A stretch of 19,503 nt of DNA from Firmicutes bacterium UBA4981 (GTDB taxonomy: Bacteria > Bacillota > SHA-98 > UBA4971). Within the stretch, counting starts at the first letter, position 1, and every line of letters starts with the position of its first letter. A program made the position numbers and the translations under genes. Shown here piece by piece: positions 7,477 to 15,663 of the stretch. The notes below the pieces were generated by a model. That model was not told the origin of the DNA. It did not search any database and saw only the letters and a list, made by a program, of their open reading frames with translations. The stretch covers positions 1 through 19,503 of the forward strand of contig DGZL01000068.1 in assembly GCA_002398515.1 (NCBI GenBank), in the 5' to 3' direction.

Positions 7477-7496
7477 CTTGGTCTTAGCTGACCAAG
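7477..7496 (-). promoter_or_regulatory. Hairpin around the L7Ae-like gene stop codon
   Basis: On the minus strand CTTGGTC (7490-7496) and GACCAAG (7477-7483) form a perfect 7-bp stem with the 6-base loop AGCTAA, which contains the TAA stop. It may mark mRNA stability or partial termination between this gene and rpsL. There is no T-run after it, so a full terminator is unlikely. Confidence 0.45.
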
Positions 7497-7735
7497 ATCG
7501 CTACCGAAGCGGCTCCGACTTCAATGCCACATGCTTTCCCGAGTTGCGCCATGGTATCAACGTAGATGATTTCGACGCCATTGGTCTTGCACAACTCTAA
7601 TACACTTGTAGTAATCTTCTCATCCGCATCCCTTGCCAAGTAAACAGCCTTGGCTTCTCCCCTTTCGAGAGCTTTGATGGTCTGTTTTGTGCCTACAGCC
7701 TTGCGGCGCGCCATCCTCAACTCGTCGTGGGACAT
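7484..7735 (-). CDS. ybxF: L7Ae-family ribosomal/K-turn RNA-binding protein (YbxF-like)
   Basis: The 83-residue product matches the small Bacillota L7Ae-family proteins encoded between rpoC and rpsL. Its diagnostic segments are VGTKQTIKALERGEAK (about residues 13-28), LARDAD, and the C-terminal LGKACGIEVGAASVAI. Family members bind kink-turn RNA; the B. subtilis homologue is ribosome-associated, but its exact role is not settled. The ATG at 7735 gives MSHDELRMARRK, as in homologues. The GGGAGGAG site is somewhat far (about 12 bases). A longer in-frame start (TTG at 7786) has no ribosome binding site. A strong promoter lies about 70 bases upstream, so it heads the str gene cluster as well as following rpoC. 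Confidence 0.93.
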   Translation of the reverse strand: MSHDELRMARRKAVGTKQTIKALERGEAKAVYLARDADEKITTSVLELCKTNGVEIIYVDTMAQLGKACGIEVGAASVAILVS

Positions 7736-7788
7736 ATCCTGTTTTCTCTCCTCCCTGGGTCTCCTCTGTAAACTGAAAGTGCCCAAGT

Positions 7789-7805
7789 GCGCAGAAATTG
7801 TGCGC
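7789..7805 (-). promoter_or_regulatory. Stem-loop at the predicted 5' end of the L7Ae-str transcript
   Basis: The minus strand reads GCGCA CAATTTC TGCGC, a 5-bp stem with a 7-base loop. The predicted +1 (G at 7805, after a 6-base discriminator) is the first base of the stem. Stem-loops at the extreme 5' end often slow 5'-dependent RNA decay; that role is inferred here. Confidence 0.4.
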
Positions 7806-7811
7806 CATCAC

Positions 7812-7841
7812 ATTCTAGCATTGCCCTATGAGCATTGTCAA
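7812..7841 (-). promoter_or_regulatory. Sigma-A-type promoter for the L7Ae-rpsL-rpsG-fusA-tuf genes
   Basis: A perfect -35 TTGACA (7836-7841) is followed after 18 bases by -10 TAGAAT (7812-7817), which has an extended TG motif (ATGCTAGAAT). The predicted start is near 7805. It begins 18 bases after the rpoC stop codon and can add transcription to any read-through from rpoC. Confidence 0.85.
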
Positions 7842-7858
7842 GAACTCATCAAAACTCC

Positions 7859-10800
7859 TTAGGACAAAACTCTTCCCAAGGAATCACCGGCAGATTCCTC
7901 CGGAGAAGCAGACTCCGGATATTCATCGGTAAGCACATCTTCATCAAGGACTTCTCCGTCGTCCCCTAGACTGTCTTCCCCATCAGCAGCTGCCTCCGCC
8001 ATCGGAGTCATGGGAACAACATTTCTATATCGACCCATACCTGTGCCGGCAGGTATCAGTTTGCCTATGATCACATTCTCTTTCAACCCAATCAGAGGAT
8101 CTGTACGCCCCTTAATCGAAGCGTCTGTCAATACTCTCGTCGTTTCCTGGAAGGAAGCAGCTGACAAGAAGCTGTCCGTCGCAAGCGAAGCCTTGGTGAT
8201 TCCCAAAATTGCAGGCTTTGCTGTAGCAGGCTGCTTTCCCTCATCCAGAACGTGCGTATTCTCTTCCTCAAATTCGAACACGTCTACAAGTCCGCCTGGG
8301 AGAAGCTGGGTGTCTCCCGGACCATCGACTTTTACCTTACGAAGCATTTGCCTGATTACCACTTCAATGTGCTTGTCGTTGATCTCTACTCCTTGGGACC
8401 TGTATACATCCTGGACTTCCTTGACAAGATAGCCTTGAACAGCACGGATACCCTTCACTCTGAGAATGTCATGAGGATTCAGCGAACCTTCAGTAATCTG
8501 ATCTCCTGCAGTTATCAGCTGGCCTTCTCTGACTTCGAGCCTTGCTCCGTAGGGTACAGTATAGGATTTCTCTTCTCCGTCATCAGCCTTAACCAGGACT
8601 TTTCTTGTGCCTTTTGATTCCGCTACGCTGACGCGGCCGTCAATATCACTTATGACCGCTTGCCCTTTCGGCTTTCGTGCTTCGAATAGCTCTTCCACCC
8701 TGGGCAAGCCGTGAGTGATGTCATCACCTGCTACGCCGCCTGTATGGAACGTCCTCATAGTAAGCTGTGTTCCCGGCTCACCTATGGATTGAGCAGCAAT
8801 GATACCAACTGCTTCACCGACTTCCACAAGATTTCCCGTAGCCAAGTTGCGCCCGTAGCAATTCACGCACACCCCGTATCTGGTCTTACATGTCAAAGCA
8901 GATCTGACAGTGACCTCTGTTATCCCTGCCAAATCCATCTGCTTTGCGTGCTCTTCAAGGATTTCCTCACCTGCTCCTACAATGACTTCGCCTGTATCAG
9001 GGTGAGCAATATCCTCACAAGCGACTCTACCAATAATCCGCTCTCTTAGCGTCTCCACCACGTCGTCTCCCTGACGGATGGCAGAGAGAGTGATTCCCTG
9101 ATCCGTTCCGCAGTCATCCTCACGCACAATGACATCTTGAGCCACGTCCACAAGGCGCCTGGTAAGGTAGCCTGAGTCAGCCGTCCTGAGTGCTGTGTCA
9201 GCAAGGCCTTTTCGCGTTCCGTGTGTAGAACTGAAGTACTCAAGCACTGTCAATCCCTCACGGAAGTTGGCTTTAATCGGAAAGTCGATTGTCCGTCCTG
9301 ACGGGTCAGCTACAAGGCCTCTCATCCCAGCCAGCTGGCTTAGCTGCGAGACGTTTCCACGCGCTCCTGAAGTGGCCATCATGTAAACGGGATTAAGTGC
9401 ATGAAGGCTCCGGAGCATTGCATCCTGGACCTTCTCCTTAGCTTCAGTCCACCTGTCTATGACAAGCTGATATCGCTCGTCATTGGTAATAAGGCCCCGC
9501 CTGTGTTGCTGTTCGATCTCTTCCACTCGTTTTTCGGTTTCTTCTATAATCTTCACTTTCTCATCAGGGACCACAACATCTTCTATGCCCACAGTCGTCC
9601 CGGATTGAGTCGCGTACCTAAACCCGATGGTCTTGAGATTGTCAAGGATCATCGCTGTTTTGGCATTACCGTATTTCTGGTGGCACATTGATATGAGCTG
9701 AACAAGGAATCCCTTTTTCACAGGACGTCCCAAAGGAACTTCTTTCACGATTTCTTCTATGGAACGATCTCTTTTGGAATCGATGATTGCACCGGTTAGT
9801 ACTGACTCGTCCACTGTGTCTTCCACTGCATCATTAATGTAAGGGAAATCATCAGGGAAGATCCTGTTGAAAACGAATCTGCCTACAGTGGTTACCAGGA
9901 GTTTTCTCTCCTTATCCTCGTCAGTGAATCCAATAACCCGCTTTTCCCGGGGCATTCTTACAGCAATCAAAGAATGCAGTGTTACCGCGCCTTCCTTGTA
10001 TGCCATATATGCCTCGTCAGGATTTGCGAAGTACTTTCCTTCGCCTTTCTCTCCCCGTTGGGCAATGGTCAAATAATAACAGCCGAGAACAAGATCCTGT
10101 CCCGGCGTGGCTATAGGCTTGCCGTGGGCGGGAGACAAAAGGTTATTGGCAGATAGCATCAAGAGTCTTGCCTCAGCCTGCGCTTCCGCAGACAACGGCA
10201 CATGGACTGCCATCTGATCCCCGTCAAAGTCCGCGTTATAAGCCGGACAGACCAATGGATGGATCTGGATTGCTTTGCCTTCTACCAGCACAGGCTCAAA
10301 CGCCTGGATACCTAACCGGTGGAGAGTCGGCGCTCTGTTCAGAAGTACAGGGTGATCCTTGATAACATCTTCTAAAACATCCCATACCTCGTCACGGACT
10401 CGCTCAACCATTCGCTTTGCGCTCTTAATGTTATGAGCGTATCCGTTTTCCACGAGTTTCTTCATGACAAAGGGTTTAAAAAGCTCCAAAGCCATCTCTT
10501 TAGGCAGTCCGCATTGATGCAACCTAAGTTCCGGGCCCACTACAATTACAGACCTTCCTGAATAGTCCACACGCTTGCCAAGGAGGTTCTGGCGGAACCG
10601 CCCTTGCTTCCCTTTCAGCATATCTGACAAGGACTTAAGAGGACGATTACCAGGGCCTGTTACAGGCCTTCCTCTGCGTCCGTTGTCAATCAACGCATCG
10701 ACGGCTTCTTGGAGCATTCGTTTTTCGTTCCTGACGATAATGTCAGGGGCATTAAGCTCGATTAGTCTCTTGAGACGGTTGTTTCTGTTTATTACTCTCC

Positions 10801-11575
10801 TGTATAGGTCATTCAAATCTGATGTTGCGAACCTGCCTCCGTCCAGTTGCACCATGGGACGAAGGTCAGGCGGTATTACAGGAATAACGTCAAGAATTAT
10901 GTGTTCAGGACGGTTCCCTGATTTCCTAAACGCTTCCGCAACCTCAAGACGTCTCGTCGCTCTTTGCTTCTTCTGCCCTGACGAGCTACAGATTTCTTCT
11001 CTGAGCTCATGCACAAGTTCATCCAAGTCGATTTCTTCCAGGAGCTTCTTTATGGCTTCCGCTCCCATACCTGCATCAAAAAGATCCCCGAACCGCTCTC
11101 TCATCTCTCTGTACTCAATCTCTGAGAGAAGCTGCTTCCTGGTAAGAGGGGTCTCCCCCGGATTCACAACTATATACGCCGCAAAATAGATGACTTTCTC
11201 CAGCACACGCGGGGACAAGTCGAGAAGTAGCCCCATCCTGCTTGGAATGCCCTTTAGATACCATATGTGGGACACAGGCGCTGCAAGCTCAATGTGGCCC
11301 AGTCGCTCCCTGCGTACCTTTGACCTCGTGACTTCAACTCCGCATTTGTCGCAAACAATGCCCTTGTACCTGACTCTCTTGTACTTACCGCAATGGCATT
11401 CCCAGTCCCTGGTGGGCCCAAAGATCTTCTCGCAGAATAAGCCCTCTCGTTCCGGCTTCAGGGTACGGTAGTTTATAGTTTCAGGTTTTTTCACTTCTCC
11501 GCTGGACCATTGCCTTATCTGCTCAGGCGATGCAAGGCCAATGCGAATCTTTTCAAAATTGCTGACGTCTAGCAA
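7859..11575 (-). CDS. rpoC: DNA-directed RNA polymerase subunit beta'
   Basis: This is the beta' subunit of RNA polymerase, forming the clamp and the catalytic centre. The 1238-residue product has the N-terminal zinc site (C60, C62, C75, C78), the Mg2+ loop NADFDGDQ (447-454; D449, D451, D453), the second zinc site (C822, C896, C903, C906), the bridge helix ADTALRTADSGYLTRRLVD and the trigger loop MRTFHTGGVAGDDITHGLPR. The start is TTG, giving MLDVSNFEKIRIG as in B. subtilis, with AGGAGG 8 bases upstream; a GTG seven codons earlier lies before that site. The last 46 or so residues form an acidic tail (about 16 D/E, one R) beyond the conserved YRNVVP end. rpoB lies 24 bases upstream. Confidence 0.99.
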   Translation of the reverse strand: MLDVSNFEKIRIGLASPEQIRQWSSGEVKKPETINYRTLKPEREGLFCEKIFGPTRDWECHCGKYKRVRYKGIVCDKCGVEVTRSKVRRERLGHIELAAPVSHIWYLKGIPSRMGLLLDLSPRVLEKVIYFAAYIVVNPGETPLTRKQLLSEIEYREMRERFGDLFDAGMGAEAIKKLLEEIDLDELVHELREEICSSSGQKKQRATRRLEVAEAFRKSGNRPEHIILDVIPVIPPDLRPMVQLDGGRFATSDLNDLYRRVINRNNRLKRLIELNAPDIIVRNEKRMLQEAVDALIDNGRRGRPVTGPGNRPLKSLSDMLKGKQGRFRQNLLGKRVDYSGRSVIVVGPELRLHQCGLPKEMALELFKPFVMKKLVENGYAHNIKSAKRMVERVRDEVWDVLEDVIKDHPVLLNRAPTLHRLGIQAFEPVLVEGKAIQIHPLVCPAYNADFDGDQMAVHVPLSAEAQAEARLLMLSANNLLSPAHGKPIATPGQDLVLGCYYLTIAQRGEKGEGKYFANPDEAYMAYKEGAVTLHSLIAVRMPREKRVIGFTDEDKERKLLVTTVGRFVFNRIFPDDFPYINDAVEDTVDESVLTGAIIDSKRDRSIEEIVKEVPLGRPVKKGFLVQLISMCHQKYGNAKTAMILDNLKTIGFRYATQSGTTVGIEDVVVPDEKVKIIEETEKRVEEIEQQHRRGLITNDERYQLVIDRWTEAKEKVQDAMLRSLHALNPVYMMATSGARGNVSQLSQLAGMRGLVADPSGRTIDFPIKANFREGLTVLEYFSSTHGTRKGLADTALRTADSGYLTRRLVDVAQDVIVREDDCGTDQGITLSAIRQGDDVVETLRERIIGRVACEDIAHPDTGEVIVGAGEEILEEHAKQMDLAGITEVTVRSALTCKTRYGVCVNCYGRNLATGNLVEVGEAVGIIAAQSIGEPGTQLTMRTFHTGGVAGDDITHGLPRVEELFEARKPKGQAVISDIDGRVSVAESKGTRKVLVKADDGEEKSYTVPYGARLEVREGQLITAGDQITEGSLNPHDILRVKGIRAVQGYLVKEVQDVYRSQGVEINDKHIEVVIRQMLRKVKVDGPGDTQLLPGGLVDVFEFEEENTHVLDEGKQPATAKPAILGITKASLATDSFLSAASFQETTRVLTDASIKGRTDPLIGLKENVIIGKLIPAGTGMGRYRNVVPMTPMAEAAADGEDSLGDDGEVLDEDVLTDEYPESASPEESAGDSLGRVLS

Positions 11576-11599
11576 CGACCTCTCCTCCTCTCCCACGCG

Positions 11600-14500
11600 T
11601 CAAGACATGTCCTCATCATCGGAGTCTTCCTGGAAAAAGTCGTCGTCCTCGTCTTCCCCAAATTCCTCATCCTCATCAACAAGCTCCTCGTCGTCGATGA
11701 TATTATCGTCCTCACAGTCACTGCCATCAGCCTCTTCATCCAGTTGCTCATCAAGGCTATCGTCTTCAACCAGATCAACATCCGGAGGTGAGAGTTCCTC
11801 GATTTGCATGCCTATGCTACTTACCTCGTCATCTTGCTCATCGTCGTCCTCAGACTCACCGTCATACTCGGCTTCCTGTATCCTCTTTCTCGCATCACGT
11901 GACGGAAGCTCATCTGCCAACACGTCGTCTCTTTCTCTGCCCCCGATATCGATTTCCAGAGCTTTCGCAGTATCGGCAATGTCATCGTCAGACTCGCCGA
12001 TTTCTATCTCTTGCTCATCATCACTGAGAACTTTCACATCCAAGCTCAAGCTTTGGAGCTCTTTGATAAGCACTTTGAACGATTCGGGAACCCCCGGCTC
12101 CGGCACGTTGTCGCCTTTCACTATAGCCTCGTATGTCTTTACTCTGCCTACCACGTCGTCAGATTTTACGGTGAGCAATTCTTGAAGCGTAAAGGCTGCT
12201 CCGTACGCCTCCAAGGCCCATACCTCCATCTCACCGAACCTCTGCCCTCCAAACTGTGCTTTCCCTCCGAGAGGTTGCTGAGTGACAAGAGAGTAAGGTC
12301 CTGTAGAACGGGCATGAATTTTGTCGTCTACAAGGTGGAGCAGCTTCATCAGGTACGCGTACCCCACAGTTACGGGATTATCAAAGGCTTCGCCTGTACG
12401 TCCGTCATATAGAACGGTCTTGCCATCCCGCGGGAGCCCTGCTTCCTCAAGATAGTCCATTACTTCGTGTTCCGTAGCGCCGTCAAATACAGGGCTTGCC
12501 ACGTGGACGTCATGTTTCCTTGCACCTGCTCCCAGGTGAGTCTCGAGAATCTGCCCGAGATTCATACGTGAAGGCACACCCAGGGGATTAAGCACTATGT
12601 CAACAGGCACCCCATTAGGCATGAACGGCATGTCTTCTTCCGGCAGAATCCTGGCAATAACGCCCTTGTTGCCGTGACGACCGGCCATTTTGTCGCCTTC
12701 AGATACTTTGCGTTTTTGAGCCACATAAACTCGAACGAGACGGTTAACACCCGGACTGAGTTCATCGCCGGCTTCTCGCGAGAACACATGAACCGCCACT
12801 ACCTTACCGGACTCGCCGTGAGGCACTCTGAGAGACGTGTCCCTTACCTCGCGGGCCTTCTCACCGAAAATTGCGCGAAGAAGACGTTCTTCCGCAGTAA
12901 GTTCAGTCTCACCCTTAGGAGTGACTTTGCCGACTAGAATGTCGCCTGTGCGCACATGGGCGCCTACGTGAATAATACCCCTCTCATCCAAGTCTTTTAA
13001 GGCTTCCTCACCGACATTGGGAATATCCCGAGTGATCTCTTCCGCCCCAAGCTTGGTATCTCTGGCGTCACACTCGTATTCTTCTATATGGATGGATGTG
13101 AAAGTATCTTCCTTTACCAGTTTCTCGCTGATTAGTATGGCGTCCTCATAGTTATATCCTTCCCACGGTAGGAACGCTACAAGCACATTACGGCCTAACG
13201 CCAGCTCGCCGTTGTCAGTGGATGGGCCGTCAGCGATTACATCGCCTTTTTCAACCCTTTCACCCACACGGACAATGGGTTTTTGGTTCACGCAAGTCCC
13301 TTGGTTGGATCTGACGAATTTCAAGAGTTTATATGAGTCAATAGAGCCTGCGTCAGTCTGGATAGTAATCTCGTTGGTTGCGGCTCTCTTGACAACACCG
13401 GAATTCCTCGCAAGCACCACAACGCCTGAATCCACAGCGCATTTACGTTCCATACCGGTTCCGACAAAAGGCGCGTCAGTCTGTATCAGAGGGACTGCCT
13501 GCCGTTGCATGTTTGATCCCATCAGGGCACGGCCTGCATCGTCGTTCTCGAGAAAAGGGATAAGGGCTGTAGCTACACTGACAATCTGCTTGGGCGAGAC
13601 GTCCATAAAGTCCACTTGGTTGTCGGGTACTTCAACGATCTTATCCTGAAAACGAGCTACAACCTTAGGTTTGCCAAATGACCCATCCTCAGTTAAGTCC
13701 TCATTGGCCTGGGCTATCACATACTTGTCTTCCTCATCTGCTGCGAGATAGACGATTTCACCGGTTACTTTACCGTCAATCACTTTGCGGTAAGGGGTTT
13801 CGATGAAACCATAATCGTTAATCCTGGCATAAGTGCACAGTGACCCTATCAACCCGATGTTGGGGCCTTCCGGAGTCTCAATCGGGCATATTCTCCCATA
13901 GTGAGAGTGGTGGACGTCGCGCACTTCAAACCCGGCTCTTTCTCTGCTGAGTCCCCCGGGGCCAAGTGCCGACAAGCGTCTCTTGTGAGTAAGTTCAGCT
14001 AATGGATTTATTTGATCCATAAACTGAGACAGCTGGCTTGAGCCAAAGAATTCCTTAATCGCTGCCACGACCGGTCTCGTGTTTATCAAGGTCTGGGGTG
14101 TCACTGCGTCCACATCTTGGATAGTCATCCTCTCTCTGACTACCCGTTCCATTCTGGACAAGCCTATGCGAAACTGGTTCTGCAAAAGTTCTCCTACAGT
14201 TCTCAGTCGCCTGTTGCCTAAATGGTCTATATCATCAATGGATCCTATTCCCTGTATCAGTCCTAGGAGATAATTCACCACAGCTACAAGGTCAGGACGG
14301 GTGAGAGTCTTCACTTCTTCACCGGGCGTGCCGTTATCAATGAGCCTAATCTCTCCGCCGCCGGGCGAGACTACCACAGCTTCCAGCACTCGTCCTTGTC
14401 CTCTGAGTTTGTCGAGGGACTCCGCAGCTTGCCTCGAAACTTTCACCCCTGCGTCCAAAAACACCTCACCCGTCGTTCTGTCAACAACAGGTGATGCAAG

Positions 14501-15361
14501 TTCATATCCAATAAGTCTTTCTGCAAGAGCAAGTTTCTTGTTGAGTTTATAACGTCCTACAGGCGCCAGATCATAGCGACGGGAATCAAAAAACAAGTTG
14601 TCGAAAAGCGAATGGGCACTTTCTTCCGTCGGCGGCTCTCCCGGCCTGAGACGCTTGTAAATTTCTATGAGGGCATCTGTTTCAGACTCTGTGTTGTCCC
14701 TATCCAGCGTGCTGCGGATAGCCTCGGTATCTCCAAGAATATCAATGATACTGGGATCGGTTCCATAGCCCAGAGCTCGAATAAGGACAGTCGCAGGTAT
14801 CTTACGGGTCCTGTCTATTCTCACCCAAATGCATTCCTGAGAATCCATCTCAAACTCGAGCCATGCGCCTCTATTTGGGATAAGACTGGCTGAATATATG
14901 CGCTTGCCGGAAGAATCCCGTGTAAAGTCATAGTACACTCCGGGCGACCTTACAAGTTGACTGACGACTACACGCTCCGCACCGTTAATCACAAAGGTGC
15001 CTTTCTCAGTCATCAAAGGGAAGTCGCCCATATAGACTTCCTGTTCCTTTACCTCTCCGGTTTCTCTGTTGATTAGGCGGACCTTCGCCTTGAGAGAAGC
15101 TGCGTAGGTCACATCCCGCTGTTTGCATTCCTCTACAGAATACTTAGGAGGATCAAATCTGTGACTCACAAACTCAAGCACCAAGTTACCGGTGAAATCT
15201 TGGATCGGGGATATGTCGCGAAATGTCTCGTCCAGGCCATCTTCTTTGAACCATTCATAGGTGTGCCTCTGAATCTCAATAAGGTTCGGAACTTCAAGGA
15301 CCTCGTCTATCTTAGAAAAACTGAGTCTTTTTCGTCCCCCGACCTCTGTCATTACTGCCAT
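11600..15361 (-). CDS. rpoB: DNA-directed RNA polymerase subunit beta
   Basis: This is the beta subunit of RNA polymerase. The 1253-residue product has the rifampicin-binding region SSQLSQFMDQINPLAELTHK through RRLSALGPGGL, with the wild-type aspartate, histidine and serine (S464 corresponds to E. coli S531), GDKMAGRHGNKGV (889-901) and GGKAQFGGQRFGEMEVWALE. The family core ends near LQSLSLDVKVLSD. It is followed by about 140 residues of which 68 are D or E, and the last 90 contain 49 D/E and no K or R. This is longer than the acidic end of B. subtilis RpoB (about 1193 residues in total, from memory). The start ATG at 15361 has GGGAG 9 bases upstream. It has its own promoter about 200 bases upstream. 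Confidence 0.99.
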   Translation of the reverse strand: MAVMTEVGGRKRLSFSKIDEVLEVPNLIEIQRHTYEWFKEDGLDETFRDISPIQDFTGNLVLEFVSHRFDPPKYSVEECKQRDVTYAASLKAKVRLINRETGEVKEQEVYMGDFPLMTEKGTFVINGAERVVVSQLVRSPGVYYDFTRDSSGKRIYSASLIPNRGAWLEFEMDSQECIWVRIDRTRKIPATVLIRALGYGTDPSIIDILGDTEAIRSTLDRDNTESETDALIEIYKRLRPGEPPTEESAHSLFDNLFFDSRRYDLAPVGRYKLNKKLALAERLIGYELASPVVDRTTGEVFLDAGVKVSRQAAESLDKLRGQGRVLEAVVVSPGGGEIRLIDNGTPGEEVKTLTRPDLVAVVNYLLGLIQGIGSIDDIDHLGNRRLRTVGELLQNQFRIGLSRMERVVRERMTIQDVDAVTPQTLINTRPVVAAIKEFFGSSQLSQFMDQINPLAELTHKRRLSALGPGGLSRERAGFEVRDVHHSHYGRICPIETPEGPNIGLIGSLCTYARINDYGFIETPYRKVIDGKVTGEIVYLAADEEDKYVIAQANEDLTEDGSFGKPKVVARFQDKIVEVPDNQVDFMDVSPKQIVSVATALIPFLENDDAGRALMGSNMQRQAVPLIQTDAPFVGTGMERKCAVDSGVVVLARNSGVVKRAATNEITIQTDAGSIDSYKLLKFVRSNQGTCVNQKPIVRVGERVEKGDVIADGPSTDNGELALGRNVLVAFLPWEGYNYEDAILISEKLVKEDTFTSIHIEEYECDARDTKLGAEEITRDIPNVGEEALKDLDERGIIHVGAHVRTGDILVGKVTPKGETELTAEERLLRAIFGEKAREVRDTSLRVPHGESGKVVAVHVFSREAGDELSPGVNRLVRVYVAQKRKVSEGDKMAGRHGNKGVIARILPEEDMPFMPNGVPVDIVLNPLGVPSRMNLGQILETHLGAGARKHDVHVASPVFDGATEHEVMDYLEEAGLPRDGKTVLYDGRTGEAFDNPVTVGYAYLMKLLHLVDDKIHARSTGPYSLVTQQPLGGKAQFGGQRFGEMEVWALEAYGAAFTLQELLTVKSDDVVGRVKTYEAIVKGDNVPEPGVPESFKVLIKELQSLSLDVKVLSDDEQEIEIGESDDDIADTAKALEIDIGGRERDDVLADELPSRDARKRIQEAEYDGESEDDDEQDDEVSSIGMQIEELSPPDVDLVEDDSLDEQLDEEADGSDCEDDNIIDDEELVDEDEEFGEDEDDDFFQEDSDDEDMS

Positions 15362-15561
15362 CCTGTCACGCTCCCATCTCCCACCCGGACTATTGAGCGC
15401 CTACATAACGATTTAACACGCAGGCAATGATAGCCCTGCTATTTCTTGAACGAAAAATACCTTTGACTAGAAGGAAAAGAAGGATCCTGTGTAGTATAAA
15501 TAAGCAAGAGCAAAATCATATACGTATGTCTACTCCCGGCTATAGGTTGCCGCATTCTTTA

Positions 15562-15590
15562 ATGATAGCGAATGCTGTCCAATATGTCAA
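15562..15590 (-). promoter_or_regulatory. Sigma-A-type promoter for rpoB-rpoC
   Basis: A perfect -35 TTGACA (15585-15590) is followed after 17 bases by -10 TATCAT (15562-15567). The predicted start is about 15555, leaving a leader of about 190 bases before rpoB. It lets the polymerase genes be expressed apart from the attenuated rplJ-rplL unit. Confidence 0.85.
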
Positions 15591-15592
15591 GC

Positions 15593-15633
15593 ATAAGGGG
15601 CTACTCGTTTTTAATGAAACGGGAGCCCCTTAT
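15593..15633 (-). terminator. Terminator-like or processing hairpin after rplL
   Basis: The arms ATAAGGGGCT (minus strand, 15624-15633) and AGCCCCTTAT (15593-15602) form a perfect 10-bp stem. An inner CGTTT/AAACG stem closes a 6-base loop. There is no proper T-run, and the 3' arm ends 2 bases before the rpoB -35 element. It resembles in position the attenuator and RNase III site between rplL and rpoB in E. coli. It could reduce read-through or be a cleavage site. Confidence 0.55.
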
Positions 15634-15663
15634 CTCACAACATATAGTATAACACAGAAATCC

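Larger units (their letters stand above)
15362..15663 (-). other. rplL-rpoB intergenic region (302 bases)
   Basis: This gap holds, in transcription order, a 10-bp hairpin (15593-15633), the rpoB promoter (15562-15590) and a 5' untranslated region of about 190 bases. In that region, a 38-codon reading frame (15439-15555) begins exactly at the predicted transcription start, and small competing hairpins follow it (ATAGC AGG GCTAT against GCAGG/CCTGC near 15420-15445). Bacillus has a methyltransferase gene (ybxB) in this position; no such gene is present here. The opposite-strand reading frame across the gap has no support. Confidence 0.7.

Noticed and set aside
11541..12185. Plus-strand serine-rich frame of 214 codons
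   Set aside because: It is the antisense shadow of the acidic rpoB tail: GAN codons read backwards give serine-rich sequence.
15630..15660. TATACT with extended TG just after rplL as another promoter
   Set aside because: The nearest -35-like sequence (TTGAGA) is 20 bases away, which is too far, and the consensus promoter lies just downstream.
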